Notes: generated from the sequence alone by a model not told the origin. DNA of 64,000 nucleotides from Pseudoflavitalea rhizosphaerae (GCF_003991355.1 NZ_RCSU01000003.1:516029-580028); one strand, 5' to 3'. Counted from the first letter of the stretch, positions 44,902 to 54,457 are shown. Made by a program: numbers and translations.

Positions 44902-46090
44902 ATAGCATTTTTACAATTCTGTCAACAATATCCCTGGCTACTTGTGTTTTGGGTTTACGTTCGTAGGGGATCTCGTTTCCGTCTTTCTCGAAGATGGTGA
45001 CCTTATTGGTATCAAATCCGAAACCGGCGCCATTGTCGTTGAGTGAGTTCAGAACGATCATATCCGCATTCTTCTTTTGAAGTTTTGACTGCGCATACTC
45101 CCTCTCGTTACGGTTCTCCAATGCGAAGCCTACCAGTACCTGTCCATTATGTTTACTGGCACCAAGGCTGGCCAGGATATCTTTCGTTTTGGATAATTCC
45201 AAAGTAAAATTGTCTTCCGACTTTTTGATCTTTTCCTGCGATAAGTTGGTTGGACTGTAATCGGCCACAGCAGCGGACATTACTGCCAGTGAAGCCGATG
45301 GCCAGTGAAGTGTGCAGGCCTGGTACATTTCTTCGGCTGTTTGTACACGTTGTATCTCAATACCTTTTGCCGTAGTGGTGTAAGAAGAGGGACCGAGTAC
45401 CAGGTGCACTTCCGCTCCCCTGCGGGCCAGTTCTTCTGCAATGGCGATCCCCATTTTACCGGAAGAGTGATTTCCGATAAAACGAACCGGGTCCAGTGGT
45501 TCGTATGTAGGTCCTGCAGTAACCAGGGCGCGTTGCCCTTCAAGGTCCTGCCGCTGGAAAAGATGATCTTCCAGGTATTGAAGGATGTGTTCAGGTTCGG
45601 CCATACGGCCATCGCCGTGCAGGCCACTGGCAAGCTCGCCTTTGTTTACAGGTATCACCTTATTACCGAAGGATCCGAGGCGTGCCAGGTTATCGCGTGT
45701 TGTGGGATGATGCCACATATCCTCATCCATCGCAGGCGCTACTACAACAGGGCAGGTGGCCGAGAGATAAGTAGCGAGTACGATATTATCACATTGGCCA
45801 GTAGCCATTTTTGCGAGCGTATTGCAACTGAGCGGGGCGATAAGCATTACATCTGCCCAGCGCCCGAGCATTACGTGATTGCTCCAGGCCTCTTCCGTGA
45901 ACAGCTCTGAAATAACCGGATGTTTTGAAAGAGTTGACAGGGTAAGCGGGGTAACGAAATCTTTAGCTGAAGGAGTTAGCACCACACGGACTTCCGCGCC
46001 GGCTTTAATGAGCAGGCGGACGATGAGGATGGATTTATAAGCTGCGATGCTTCCGGTAATGGCCAGCAGTATTTTCTTTCCCTGGAACAT
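44894..46090 (-). CDS. coaBC: Phosphopantothenoylcysteine decarboxylase / phosphopantothenate-cysteine ligase
   Basis: 398 residues, full-length fusion. CoaC flavoprotein half (GSIAAYKS, APLSCNTLAKMATGQCDNI, APAMDEDMWHHPTT, with the His of the latter) and CoaB ligase half (VTAGPTYEPLDPVRFIGNHSSGKMGIAIA, SAAVADYSP, FALENRNEREYAQSKL). Two steps of coenzyme A synthesis. Upstream rpoZ is separated by a strong terminator (46163-46192), so coaBC starts a second transcript with the PorD-like and DUF4296 genes. Confidence 0.97.
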   Translation of the reverse strand: MFQGKKILLAITGSIAAYKSILIVRLLIKAGAEVRVVLTPSAKDFVTPLTLSTLSKHPVISELFTEEAWSNHVMLGRWADVMLIAPLSCNTLAKMATGQCDNIVLATYLSATCPVVVAPAMDEDMWHHPTTRDNLARLGSFGNKVIPVNKGELASGLHGDGRMAEPEHILQYLEDHLFQRQDLEGQRALVTAGPTYEPLDPVRFIGNHSSGKMGIAIAEELARRGAEVHLVLGPSSYTTTAKGIEIQRVQTAEEMYQACTLHWPSASLAVMSAAVADYSPTNLSQEKIKKSEDNFTLELSKTKDILASLGASKHNGQVLVGFALENRNEREYAQSKLQKKNADMIVLNSLNDNGAGFGFDTNKVTIFEKDGNEIPYERKPKTQVARDIVDRIVKMLYA

Positions 46091-46162
46091 AGGCTAAAAT
46101 TAAGAAGTTTCTGACAGGTAACGATATACGCGGTCCAGCAAGTTACGGGGCCTTGTTCATAC

Positions 46163-46192
46163 AAAAAAAGCGACAGAACGATTCTGTCGCTT
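46163..46192 (-). terminator. Intrinsic terminator between rpoZ and coaBC
   Basis: Perfect 11-bp stem AAGCGACAGAA / TTCTGTCGCTT with a 3-nt loop (46168-46192), followed on the minus strand by a run of T (seven A on the plus strand, 46163-46169). Very likely ends the bamD-rpoZ transcript. Confidence 0.88.
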
Positions 46193-46223
46193 CACGAATT
46201 TTAGTTATCTCCAACAGCCATAT

Positions 46224-46565
46224 TTAGCTGAACAGATCATCCTCGTTCTTGCGATGGTAGATCTTGTCTTCCAGGAATTCCTGGGTAGCCAGCAGCGCAG
46301 GATTCGGCATGCGCTCATATGCACGCGAGATCTCGATCTGCTCTTTGTTCTCGTGGATCTCTTCGAGGCTGTCTGTATGGCTTGCAAACTCTTCCAGCTT
46401 ATTGTGCAGTTCCTCTTTCAGCCCGATATTGATCTGATTCGCACGCTTGGCAATGATGGCGATGGACTCGTACACATTACCAGTCTTGGACTTGATCACA
46501 TTCAGATCTTTGGTTTCTGCTACGTTAGTGGTGTTGGCACTAATTTGGCGTCTTAGCTTGCTCAT
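46224..46565 (-). CDS. rpoZ: DNA-directed RNA polymerase omega subunit (Bacteroidota type)
   Basis: 113 residues. The NVYESIAIIAKRANQINIGLKEELHNKLEEF part corresponds to the omega/Rpb6 fold (ESIAIIAKRANQI as the alpha-helical signature). Sequence is much diverged from proteobacterial RpoZ, normal for this phylum. Start overlaps the end of bamD by 26 nt, so the two are coupled; a longer or shorter start is possible. Confidence 0.85.
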   Translation of the reverse strand: MSKLRRQISANTTNVAETKDLNVIKSKTGNVYESIAIIAKRANQINIGLKEELHNKLEEFASHTDSLEEIHENKEQIEISRAYERMPNPALLATQEFLEDKIYHRKNEDDLFS

Positions 46566-47355
46566 TAGATGGATCTTTGATGTTGTTTTTAGATAATGTC
46601 AGGTAATTGTCCACTTCCTTGCGCAGTTTACTCTCGGGGAAGCGATCAATAAAATCGTTGCATTCAGTCACCACCTGCTCAAAGCGGGTCAATTTCTTGT
46701 CCTCGATACTGTTGGATGCGAACTGATAATATGATTTGATCACCTGAAATTTATATTCGTCGCTTTTTTCAGAATCCGGAAAATCGTTCATCAGGGAGGT
46801 GTACGCTATTGCGGCTGCCCTGAAGTGGCCCATATTGAAATAGAGCTCGGCGCTCTTATGCGCTTTGTCTTCCATTTTCTCACGGCATTTATCAATGATT
46901 CCCGAAGCTTCTTTGGACCGGGGAGATTCCGGATGGGTATTGATAAATGTTTGCATCAGGCCGATCGTTTTCTGGGTATTGGTTTGGTCCAGTTCAGCTT
47001 TCGGGCTCTGACGGTAAAAAGTATAGGCTCTCATGTATTCCATTTCCTCTGCCTTCGGACTATTGGGGAACACTTCCACAAATTGCTTGAAGAGTGATTC
47101 CGCATTGGGCCAGTCTTTGAGGTAATAGCTGCAATAAGCGTACTTATAAAAAAGATCTTCGAACTGCGGTTGCCCTTTCAGCAAGGGGAACAGTTCGGCA
47201 TAGAGCTGTGAAGCAAAATGGTACTTCTTGGCTACATAGTATTTTTCCGCCATCCTCAACTTATACTCATAATCGTTGCTCTTTTGCACTTTGGCAAATT
47301 TGGAGCAGGAAACGGCTGTAATGGCCAGGAATACGAAGATGACAGTTAATCTCAT
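46540..47355 (-). CDS. bamD: Outer membrane protein assembly factor BamD
   Basis: 271 residues from ATG 47355; a longer frame to 47415 precedes the promoter and is not used. Lipobox AVSCSKFAK, then TPR-like repeats (YVAKKYHFASQLYAELFPLLKGQPQFEDLFYKYAYCSYYLKDWPNAESLFKQF). BamD is a lipoprotein of the BAM complex that inserts barrel proteins such as those in this window. The bamD-rpoZ-coaBC-DUF4835 order is a conserved Bacteroidota cluster. Confidence 0.93.
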   Translation of the reverse strand: MRLTVIFVFLAITAVSCSKFAKVQKSNDYEYKLRMAEKYYVAKKYHFASQLYAELFPLLKGQPQFEDLFYKYAYCSYYLKDWPNAESLFKQFVEVFPNSPKAEEMEYMRAYTFYRQSPKAELDQTNTQKTIGLMQTFINTHPESPRSKEASGIIDKCREKMEDKAHKSAELYFNMGHFRAAAIAYTSLMNDFPDSEKSDEYKFQVIKSYYQFASNSIEDKKLTRFEQVVTECNDFIDRFPESKLRKEVDNYLTLSKNNIKDPSNEQAKTPN

Positions 47356-47364
47356 AAAAGTGGG

Positions 47365-47372
47365 CAAAGTTA
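47365..47372 (-). promoter_or_regulatory. -7 box (TAacTTTG) of bamD
   Basis: TAACTTTG on the minus strand, ending 9 nt before the bamD ATG at 47355. Confidence 0.55.
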
Positions 47373-47439
47373 AGGATTTAGGTACAAATATTAAAGGATT
47401 AGTTATTAACCTCAAAAAGAGGAAGTTAATAAAATTGTA

Positions 47440-47492
47440 AAACCCTTTGATCCAGCCGCCGGGTTATCCGGCGGCCGACCAAAGGGCTTTTA
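47440..47492 (-). terminator. Strong terminator after the OmpA-family gene
   Basis: Compound stem CCCTTTG / CAAAGGG plus GCCGCCGG / CCGGCGGC around a 5-nt loop, with T-rich flanks on the minus strand, 22 nt past the stop. Confidence 0.85.
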
Positions 47493-47513
47493 GTATAGTC
47501 AAAGCAAAAATGA

Positions 47514-49160
47514 TTATCCTCTGCGACGTAAGTTGGGGTGAGGAGCAGGAACTGTAGTAGGTCCTTCTTCACCAGTACCATCGCGCAGGTCAACGGTGTT
47601 GCAATCTCCGTTCATTTCACCGTATTTGAAGATAAAGCGGTCAGCACTGATACCTTCTTTTTCAACCAGGTGGTTGATAACGGCGTTCACACGGTCCCAG
47701 CTTAATTGTTGTTCAGTTTTGTTGGTAGAGCAGTAGCCTACAACAGCAACTTTACAATCAGAGTGGTCGCGCATTTTCTGAGCTACGCTGGCCAGGAGGG
47801 CTTTAGCGTCTTTGCTCAGTACAACAGTTTTGCCTCTGAAAGAGATGCTTGGGAGGTCTCCGATCTGGCAGTCACCACCAGGTTTGTAGTTAGCCAGTTT
47901 ATCGCGGAGCTCTTTGCAGCACTCAGGCTCTGGGCATTTACCTACACCATCAGCATCAACTGGCTGACATTGTGTGGGGGTAATGAGTTCTTTGTCTTTG
48001 TAGTCAGGAACACCGTCACCGTCAGTATCGCGGCTTACACCACGGGTATCAACAGGCGCACCGGCAGGTGTGTTAGGCTCCTGGTCGAATTGGTCAGTAA
48101 CTCCATCGCCGTCTGCATCATCCAGAACGGGTTTAGGCAGTTTCATGTGACGTGGAGCGTTGAGCTCGTTGTAAGCGTAATCCAGCGGATTCAGCCACCA
48201 GAGTGGTTCAACGGATTTGCCACCGATATTGAAGTTCAGACCAATTGAAGCGAAGTTGAACAGATCCTTATCAGGGGTGAGCGCAGCATGCGTAAAATCA
48301 TTCTCCTGATATTGCTGACCATCGAGCAGGTCGGTTTTAGCAATGGTAACCTTGTCTTCAATGCTGAGGCTAAGTGTTTTGCTCAGTCTGAACTGCATAC
48401 CACCACCAAAAACGAGTGTAGGTTTGAAAGGCTTGTCGAACAGTTCTGGTCCGTTATCCCTTTCAGCCTGCGTTTCGTAAGAATCATCCATCATGTCTTT
48501 CACATCTTTGCGGATGTCTTTCCTGTCCTTGTACTTGAAGTTGTTAAGACCACGGCCTGCTACGTAGGTATTAAAGTCAGCTTCGTAATTACCACTGCTG
48601 CCATTCTGAGCATTCACTTTCACATCATAAACAAGACCACCCACACCTACAAAACCGTAAATATTGAATCCGGTTTTCGCTTTGTGAAAGCGGATATTGT
48701 TCAATGTGAATACACCTTGCAGACTTCCGTCATACATTGTGGATTTGTAGTTATAGAAAACATATGAGCCCGGAGTGTATCCAGCCCATGCTGGGTTCTT
48801 AACCGTTACACGACCAGGCTGCCAGTTCAGACCTCTCGCCTGGTAGTAACCGAAGTCGGCTCTCAGAGAGAAAACATAACCTAAAGCCTTACGAACGTGG
48901 AGACCAGCGCCCCAACCCGGCCTGGCGCGAACGTCGCCGGAAATGGTAGCCAAACCGCCTTTCACGCCTATTTCCCATTTATTTCTGGGTTTGGCAGGAA
49001 AAGCGTAATTATTTGCCATGAACTCTGTGTGCTGAGGGAGTCTTTTTGAGGGAATTACAGAGGAATCCTGTACGTCATAACTTCCGCCTATCTGGGCAAA
49101 CGCGCCTGACGTAAGCAGGCATAGTAAGCCAAATAAACCTGTGTACTTTTTGCTTGCCAT
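47514..49160 (-). CDS. OmpA-family outer membrane porin with calcium-binding type thrombospondin repeats
   Basis: 548 residues. Signal peptide (cleavage near GAFAQ), N-terminal beta-barrel (about 60-330), DADGDGVTDQFDQEPN-type thrombospondin type 3 repeats (about 355-420; three Asp-rich repeats), then an OmpA peptidoglycan-binding domain (about 430-545; NKTEQQLSWDRVNAV motif). Major outer membrane protein type of Bacteroidota; several cysteines in CPEPECC may form disulfides. Monocistronic, with a terminator immediately downstream. Confidence 0.9.
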   Translation of the reverse strand: MASKKYTGLFGLLCLLTSGAFAQIGGSYDVQDSSVIPSKRLPQHTEFMANNYAFPAKPRNKWEIGVKGGLATISGDVRARPGWGAGLHVRKALGYVFSLRADFGYYQARGLNWQPGRVTVKNPAWAGYTPGSYVFYNYKSTMYDGSLQGVFTLNNIRFHKAKTGFNIYGFVGVGGLVYDVKVNAQNGSSGNYEADFNTYVAGRGLNNFKYKDRKDIRKDVKDMMDDSYETQAERDNGPELFDKPFKPTLVFGGGMQFRLSKTLSLSIEDKVTIAKTDLLDGQQYQENDFTHAALTPDKDLFNFASIGLNFNIGGKSVEPLWWLNPLDYAYNELNAPRHMKLPKPVLDDADGDGVTDQFDQEPNTPAGAPVDTRGVSRDTDGDGVPDYKDKELITPTQCQPVDADGVGKCPEPECCKELRDKLANYKPGGDCQIGDLPSISFRGKTVVLSKDAKALLASVAQKMRDHSDCKVAVVGYCSTNKTEQQLSWDRVNAVINHLVEKEGISADRFIFKYGEMNGDCNTVDLRDGTGEEGPTTVPAPHPNLRRRG

Positions 49161-49342
49161 AACTAAAATTTATGTGAAGGATTAAGAAAACCAATTATCC
49201 GAATTAGGTGCAAAAATATTAATTGCAAACTAAATACCAAATTTTTTTAACCAACGTTGCGTGCATTATCTTGCTGTCTTTCACCCTTTAAGAACGCGCG
49301 AAAACAGGGCTGTTTTACCGTTAGTAATACACAGTAAAATAG

Positions 49343-49350
49343 TATGTTTG
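49343..49350 (+). promoter_or_regulatory. -7 box (TAtgTTTG) of the polyprenyl synthase gene
   Basis: TATGTTTG ends 18 nt before ATG 49369, supporting that start over the longer open frame from 49261. Confidence 0.5.
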
Positions 49351-49368
49351 CCGTTCTTTTTTCCAATC

Positions 49369-50331
49369 ATGAAACTATCACAGGCAATACTACACGATGA
49401 ACTGGCTGCTTTCGATAAAAAGTTCAGGGAGGCGGTCAAAAGTCAGGTTCCGCTGCTGGATCGCATCATGCGGTTCATCGTGAACCGCAAAGGCAAACAG
49501 CTGAGACCGATGTTTGTGCTGCTGTCTGCCAAGCTGAGCGGGCCTGTAAACGAATCCACATACAGGACAGCATCTCTTGTTGAATTGCTGCATACAGCCA
49601 GTCTCGTACATGATGATGTAGTGGATGAATCTCCCGAACGAAGGGGATTTTTCTCTACATACGCCCTCTGGAAAAGTAAGGTGTCCGTACTCGTTGGTGA
49701 TTACCTGCTCGCCAAAGGAATGCTTCTCTCACTCGATAACGACGACTATCGCATTCTGCAGATCCTCTCCCGCGCTGTTAAACAAATGAGCGAAGGAGAA
49801 TTGCTGCAAATGGAGAAATCCCGCACGCTAAATCTCCGGGAAGATATCTATTTCGAGATAATTACCAATAAAACAGCCTCCCTCCTCGCCTCTGCCTGCT
49901 CAGCCGGAGCCTATTCTTCTTCCCAAAATGAAACAATTGCGGAAAAAATGCGGCTTTTTGGTGAAAAAACAGGCATTGCCTTCCAGATCAAGGACGATCT
50001 TTTCGACTACGGCAACGAAGCAGTAGGCAAACCCACCGGCAACGATATAAAAGAAAAGAAGCTTACCCTCCCACTGATCTACACCCTCAACAATGCCGAT
50101 AAAACCACCCGCCGCCGCCTGATCAGTATCATTAAAAACGATAACCGTAATCCACTGAAAGTGCAGGAAGTGATCAATACTGTGAAAGAAGCCGGCGGCA
50201 TCCAATATGCCGAACAAAAAATGATGCAGTACCGCGACGATGCCCTCGCCATCCTGAATGATTTCGATAACCAGGAAGTCCGCAACGGCCTCGAAGAACT
50301 GGTGAGATTTACCACCGACAGAAAATTCTGA
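49369..50331 (+). CDS. Polyprenyl diphosphate synthase
   Basis: 320 residues from ATG 49369. Trans-isoprenyl chain elongation with the aspartate-rich motifs DDVVD (82-86) in ASLVHDDVVDESPERRG and DDLFD in AFQIKDDLFDYGN, and GKQLRPMFVLL. The short residues before the first motif favour a long chain (octaprenyl or similar), suitable as menaquinone side chain together with mqnBD at 29 kb; chain length is inference. recJ begins 37 nt downstream. Confidence 0.93.
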   Translation: MKLSQAILHDELAAFDKKFREAVKSQVPLLDRIMRFIVNRKGKQLRPMFVLLSAKLSGPVNESTYRTASLVELLHTASLVHDDVVDESPERRGFFSTYALWKSKVSVLVGDYLLAKGMLLSLDNDDYRILQILSRAVKQMSEGELLQMEKSRTLNLREDIYFEIITNKTASLLASACSAGAYSSSQNETIAEKMRLFGEKTGIAFQIKDDLFDYGNEAVGKPTGNDIKEKKLTLPLIYTLNNADKTTRRRLISIIKNDNRNPLKVQEVINTVKEAGGIQYAEQKMMQYRDDALAILNDFDNQEVRNGLEELVRFTTDRKF

Positions 50332-50368
50332 TCACATTTTCCTATTTTCATACACTACATATACCAAC

Positions 50369-52078
50369 ATGCAAAAACGCTGGAACATACTTTCTGTCGA
50401 AGACGCAAAACTCACCGCACTCCGGCAGGACCTCAATATTCATCCGGCGCTCCTGCAAATCCTCATCCAGCGTAACATAGATACTTACGAGAAAGCAAAA
50501 GCCTTTTTCAACCCGGACCTCGCCAACCTCCACAGCCCCTGGCTGATGAAGGATATGGACAAAGCCGTGGACCGCATCCTCACAGCCTTCAATAACCGCG
50601 AAAAGATCCTTGTATTCGGTGATTATGATGTAGACGGCACAACTGCTGTGGCCTGCATGTACAGTTTTCTCAAAACCGTGTATGAACCTTCCAATATTGA
50701 GTATTACATTCCCCATCGTTACCGCGAAGGATACGGCGTTTCCAAAGCAGGTATCGACCATGCACATACGACAGGTGCAACGCTCATCATCTCCCTCGAC
50801 TGTGGCATCAAATCCATCGACCTGGTAGGATATGCTAAAGAGCTCGGGATCGATTTTGTGATCTGCGACCACCATACGCCGGACGCTATCCTGCCTCCGG
50901 CCGTTGCCATCCTCAATCCCAAACAAGCTGACTGCAACTATCCGTTCAAAGAACTTTGCGGCTGCGGCGTAGGTTTCAAACTGATAACGGCACTTGCCGG
51001 GAAACTGGAGCTCAGCAGCTCCGCCCCGATGGAATACCTCGATCTGCTGGCCACCGCTATCGCAGCAGACATCGTTCCCATGGTAGACGAAAACAGGATA
51101 CTCGTTTACCACGGTCTGAAAAAAGCCAATGAGGAGCCCAATTTCGGAATCCGTGCCCTCAAGGAACTCGGAGGCGCGCAAAAGGAACTTTATATCAATA
51201 ACCTGGTATTCATGATCGCACCGCGCGTGAACGCCGCCGGTAGAATGGACGATGGCAGCAAAGCAGTGCAGCTCTTTATCGCCAAACATATCGATGAAGC
51301 CAGGCAATACGCAGCCATGCTGCATTCAGATAATTCAGACCGAAAAGAGGCTGATAAGAATATCACAGACGAAGCGCTCGCCATCATCAGCGGAGACAAC
51401 ACTATGGTGAGCAGCAAATCTACCGTCGTATACCAACCGCACTGGCACAAAGGTGTGGTGGGCATCGTGGCTTCCAGGCTCATCGATCACTACTACCGTC
51501 CAACCATCGTATTAACACAATCGGGAGAATATATTGCCGGTTCCGCCAGAAGCGTGGCAGGCTTCAACGTTTATGAAGCCATCCACCAGTGCCGCGACCT
51601 CCTCCTTGGATATGGCGGACATTTCTACGCAGCTGGCATGACCCTGGAACCCGGCAAGGTGGAGGCTTTCAGGGCAAGATTCGAAGAAGTGGTTTCAGCC
51701 TCCATCACGGAAGACATGCTGATCCCCGAAATCAATATAGACTCGGTTGTTACACTAAGCGACCTCAAGCAATCTTTTTTCAATATCATCAAACGCATGG
51801 AACCCTTCGGGCCGGAAAACATGCAGCCGCTCCTCATGGTGAGCGGTGTTACCGATTCCGGCTACTCGAAGATCGTGAAGGATGTGCATATCCGTTTTTC
51901 AGTAAGGCAGGGCAATATCCTCTTCAACGGGATCGGCTTCAACCTTGCTTCCAAATTCCATTTGTTGCAGAACGGAGAACCAGTGGATATCGTATTCACG
52001 CTGGAAGAGAACGAGTGGAATAATGAAAAGCACCTTCAACTGAAGGTGCTTGACTTAAGACGGCACGAAGCCTTATAA
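50369..52078 (+). CDS. recJ: Single-stranded-DNA-specific exonuclease RecJ
   Basis: 569 residues. DHH phosphoesterase: FGDYDVDGTTA and VICDHHTPDA (metal ligands), DCGIKS, then DHHA1 domain with GYGGHFYAAGMT, and a C-terminal OB-like domain. 5'-3' ssDNA exonuclease for recombination and mismatch repair. The last codons form a perfect hairpin (52028-52051). Convergent with htpG, 15 nt between stops. Confidence 0.97.
   Translation: MQKRWNILSVEDAKLTALRQDLNIHPALLQILIQRNIDTYEKAKAFFNPDLANLHSPWLMKDMDKAVDRILTAFNNREKILVFGDYDVDGTTAVACMYSFLKTVYEPSNIEYYIPHRYREGYGVSKAGIDHAHTTGATLIISLDCGIKSIDLVGYAKELGIDFVICDHHTPDAILPPAVAILNPKQADCNYPFKELCGCGVGFKLITALAGKLELSSSAPMEYLDLLATAIAADIVPMVDENRILVYHGLKKANEEPNFGIRALKELGGAQKELYINNLVFMIAPRVNAAGRMDDGSKAVQLFIAKHIDEARQYAAMLHSDNSDRKEADKNITDEALAIISGDNTMVSSKSTVVYQPHWHKGVVGIVASRLIDHYYRPTIVLTQSGEYIAGSARSVAGFNVYEAIHQCRDLLLGYGGHFYAAGMTLEPGKVEAFRARFEEVVSASITEDMLIPEINIDSVVTLSDLKQSFFNIIKRMEPFGPENMQPLLMVSGVTDSGYSKIVKDVHIRFSVRQGNILFNGIGFNLASKFHLLQNGEPVDIVFTLEENEWNNEKHLQLKVLDLRRHEAL
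52028..52051 (+). terminator. Perfect hairpin inside the 3' end of recJ
   Basis: AAGCACCTTCA, 2-nt spacer, TGAAGGTGCTT: an 11-bp perfect stem within the final recJ codons, without a T tract. Could be a bidirectional pause signal between convergent recJ and htpG, or chance. Confidence 0.35.
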
Positions 52079-52093
52079 TTTATTTCTTACCCT

Positions 52094-53935
52094 TTAATTT
52101 TTCAGAAGGTCTACACTTCGGCTAATGAAGCTGGTTAGTTCCGTTCCTTTCAGTAAACCCTGGCTCAATAAAGCGAGATCAGCCAGGTTCCTGGTCATCT
52201 TTTCCTGCCTTCCGGCATCGGCTGTAGCCAGTACCTGCTGGTAGATCGGATGATTTCCATTGACCGTCAACGTTACCTCATCAGGCATATTGGCGTAGAA
52301 GCTTCCCATCGGTCCGCTCATGGCAGCCATATCCTTCATTCGGCGCATGAACTCAGGCCTTGTGGCCAGTACAGGAGGCGCTTCGGGGCTTAGCCCTTTC
52401 AACTCCACTGTTACCTGTAATCCCGGAGGAGTGATGGAGAAAAGATTTTTCAACTTCGTTTGATCATCCTCGTTCAAAACCATTTCTGTATTCTCCTGCT
52501 TGTCTATCAGGTTGTCTGTGATGTCTGCATCCACCCGGTTGAAATGAACATCACTCCATTTAGGCTCCATCTGGTTGATGAAGCTGGCATCTATCAAAGT
52601 ATCCAGTTTCACAACGATGTATCCCTTCGCTTCAGCAGCTTTGATGTAAGCATCCTGCTGCACAGTATCCGTGGTATACAGGATCACCAGCTTTCCATCT
52701 TTATTCTTTTGCAGTGTTTCTGCAGCGAGACGGTATTCTTCCAGCGTGTAGAATTTAGTGCCATCGGCAGACTGGAACAAATGGAATTTGTTTGCCTTTT
52801 CCAGGAACTTATCGTCCGTCATCATCCCATACTTCACAAACAGTCCGAGACTGTCCCATTTTTCTTCGAATGATGCCCTTTCGTTCCTGAAAATTTCATC
52901 GAGCTTGTCCGCTACTTTTTTGGTGATATGATTATTGATCTTCTTTACATTGGGATCACCCTGCAGATAGCTCCTGCTCACATTGAGCGGGATATCCGGA
53001 GAATCGATCACGCCCTGCAGCAACATGAGGAACTCAGGTACGATGTCTTTGACCTCATCGGTTACGAAAACCTGGTTGGCGTAGAGCTGGATCTTGTCTT
53101 TCTGGATCTCGTAGTTCTGTTTGATTTTGGGGAAATACAGAATACCGGTGAGGTTGAAGGGATAGTCCACATTCAGGTGGATCCAGAACAAAGGCGTTTC
53201 ATTGTAGGGATAGAGCTCTTTGTAAAAGTTCTGATAATCCTCTGTAGTCAGCTCGGAAGGTTTCTTTACCCAGGCCGGTTGTGTGTTGTTGATAGGTTGC
53301 GGTTCCTCTTCTTTTTCTTTTCCGATGAAGAAGATAGGAACAGGAAGGAAACGGCAGAATCTTTTCAGTACTGACTCGATACGCAGCTCATCCAGGAACT
53401 CTTTGCTTTCTTCATTAACGTGAAGTACGATGTCTGTGCCTCTTTGTTCTTTTTCTGTTTCCTCCAGCATGTATTCGGGACTGCCATCACATTCCCAGCG
53501 AACGGCCTTTGCACCATCGCGGAAACTTTTGGTGAAGATCTCCACTTTATCGCTCACCATAAAAGCGGAATAGAATCCAAGACCGAACTTTCCGATTATA
53601 TTATTCTCGTTTTGTCCTTTGTATTTGTTCACGAATTCCTCTGCACCGCTGAATGCAACCTGGTTGATGTATTTCTCCACCTCGTCGGCAGTCATACCCA
53701 AACCACGGTCGGAGATGGTAATGGTCTTGTTGTCCACATCCAGTTTCACTTCAATTTTCAGTTCTCCCAGTTCGCCTTTGGCTTCTCCGATGGAACTGAG
53801 TGTTTTCAGTTTTTGTGTGGCGTCTACAGCATTGCTGATGAGCTCACGAAGGAAAATATCGTGATCACTGTAGAGGAATTTTTTAATGATAGGAAAAATG
53901 TTCTCGGTTTGTACCCTGATCGATCCTTTTTGCAT
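52094..53935 (-). CDS. htpG: Molecular chaperone HtpG (Hsp90)
   Basis: 613 residues from ATG 53935; a longer frame (to 53998) adds an uncharacteristic 21-residue lead. GHKL ATPase domain with ELISNAVDATQKL, DRGLGMTADEV and GKFGLGFYSAFMVSDKV, middle domain, and C-terminal dimerisation region. ATP-dependent folding of client proteins. Monocistronic; hairpin element C lies upstream of its start. Confidence 0.96.
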   Translation of the reverse strand: MQKGSIRVQTENIFPIIKKFLYSDHDIFLRELISNAVDATQKLKTLSSIGEAKGELGELKIEVKLDVDNKTITISDRGLGMTADEVEKYINQVAFSGAEEFVNKYKGQNENNIIGKFGLGFYSAFMVSDKVEIFTKSFRDGAKAVRWECDGSPEYMLEETEKEQRGTDIVLHVNEESKEFLDELRIESVLKRFCRFLPVPIFFIGKEKEEEPQPINNTQPAWVKKPSELTTEDYQNFYKELYPYNETPLFWIHLNVDYPFNLTGILYFPKIKQNYEIQKDKIQLYANQVFVTDEVKDIVPEFLMLLQGVIDSPDIPLNVSRSYLQGDPNVKKINNHITKKVADKLDEIFRNERASFEEKWDSLGLFVKYGMMTDDKFLEKANKFHLFQSADGTKFYTLEEYRLAAETLQKNKDGKLVILYTTDTVQQDAYIKAAEAKGYIVVKLDTLIDASFINQMEPKWSDVHFNRVDADITDNLIDKQENTEMVLNEDDQTKLKNLFSITPPGLQVTVELKGLSPEAPPVLATRPEFMRRMKDMAAMSGPMGSFYANMPDEVTLTVNGNHPIYQQVLATADAGRQEKMTRNLADLALLSQGLLKGTELTSFISRSVDLLKN

Positions 53936-53970
53936 TGTACAATTAATTTGCAGGGAAGATACCAAAGATC

Positions 53971-54120
53971 GCTCCGGGTTTTTGAAATCCGGCGGCAAAA
54001 CAAACCGCCGCGGGAGAGTTTTTGATCAGCTGTGGAGGGTTGGTTTGGGCGGTGGAATTTCTATCGGGCTTCTTCGCTTTTGTTTTACAGGCCGGAGTTT
54101 CAATAACCCTCCGCTGAGGG
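53971..54120 (+). repeat. 156-bp hairpin element, copy C (diverged)
   Basis: Between htpG and rpsF. The loop blocks ACCGCCGCGGGAG, AGCTGTGGAGGG and TTTCTATCGGGCTTCTTCGC match copies A and B. The inner stem now reads AAAACAAA / TTTGTTTT, and the outer arms (GGGTTTTTGAAATCC against GGAGTTTCAATAACCC) pair imperfectly; so pairing is kept while bases change. Approximate limits because the outer arms are less clear. Confidence 0.75.
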
Positions 54121-54389
54121 GCCGCGGGTGCAGCAGTGCCGATAAAATGATGGGAGAAATGGTTGGTTTTTCTATTTTTTCTGAAAATGATGGAATGCCG
54201 AATTTTCTTTTGCAGGCCTTTTTTACGGTGACCAGGTGACAGGAATGAGAAAAAAAGGCAGGAGAAATGAGAAATGGGAATCAGGTTGGGCAGCAGGAAG
54301 CGGCTGATAAGATAGTGCTACCCGATAAGTTCTTTGTTTTCAGCAAAATACGCCATCCTCGTCTTCTCCAAAACTTTTCTGATCGGGCT

Positions 54390-54421
54390 TTTGCCACTAT
54401 GGTGGTAAGTCTGTATCTTTG
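54390..54421 (+). promoter_or_regulatory. Promoter of the rpsF operon
   Basis: TTTG (54390-54393) and TATCTTTG (54414-54421) with a 20-nt spacer, consensus for the phylum. Unlike other promoters here it leaves a leader of about 75 nt before rpsF. Confidence 0.7.
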
Positions 54422-54423
54422 CA

Positions 54424-54457
54424 GCCCCTTAACCGGAAGTGGAAACGCAGACGGGGC
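54424..54457 (+). promoter_or_regulatory. Possible S6:S18 mRNA binding leader
   Basis: Stem GCCCC (54424-54428) / GGGGC (54453-54457) enclosing AACCGGAAGTGG with a CCG that could be the bulge recognised by the S6-S18 complex in other bacteria. Known autoregulation of rpsF operons makes it plausible; structure not verified. Confidence 0.3.

Noticed and set aside
50348..51325. 325-codon minus-strand frame opposite recJ
   Set aside because: Antisense to recJ with its DHH motifs; no promoter or domain of its own.
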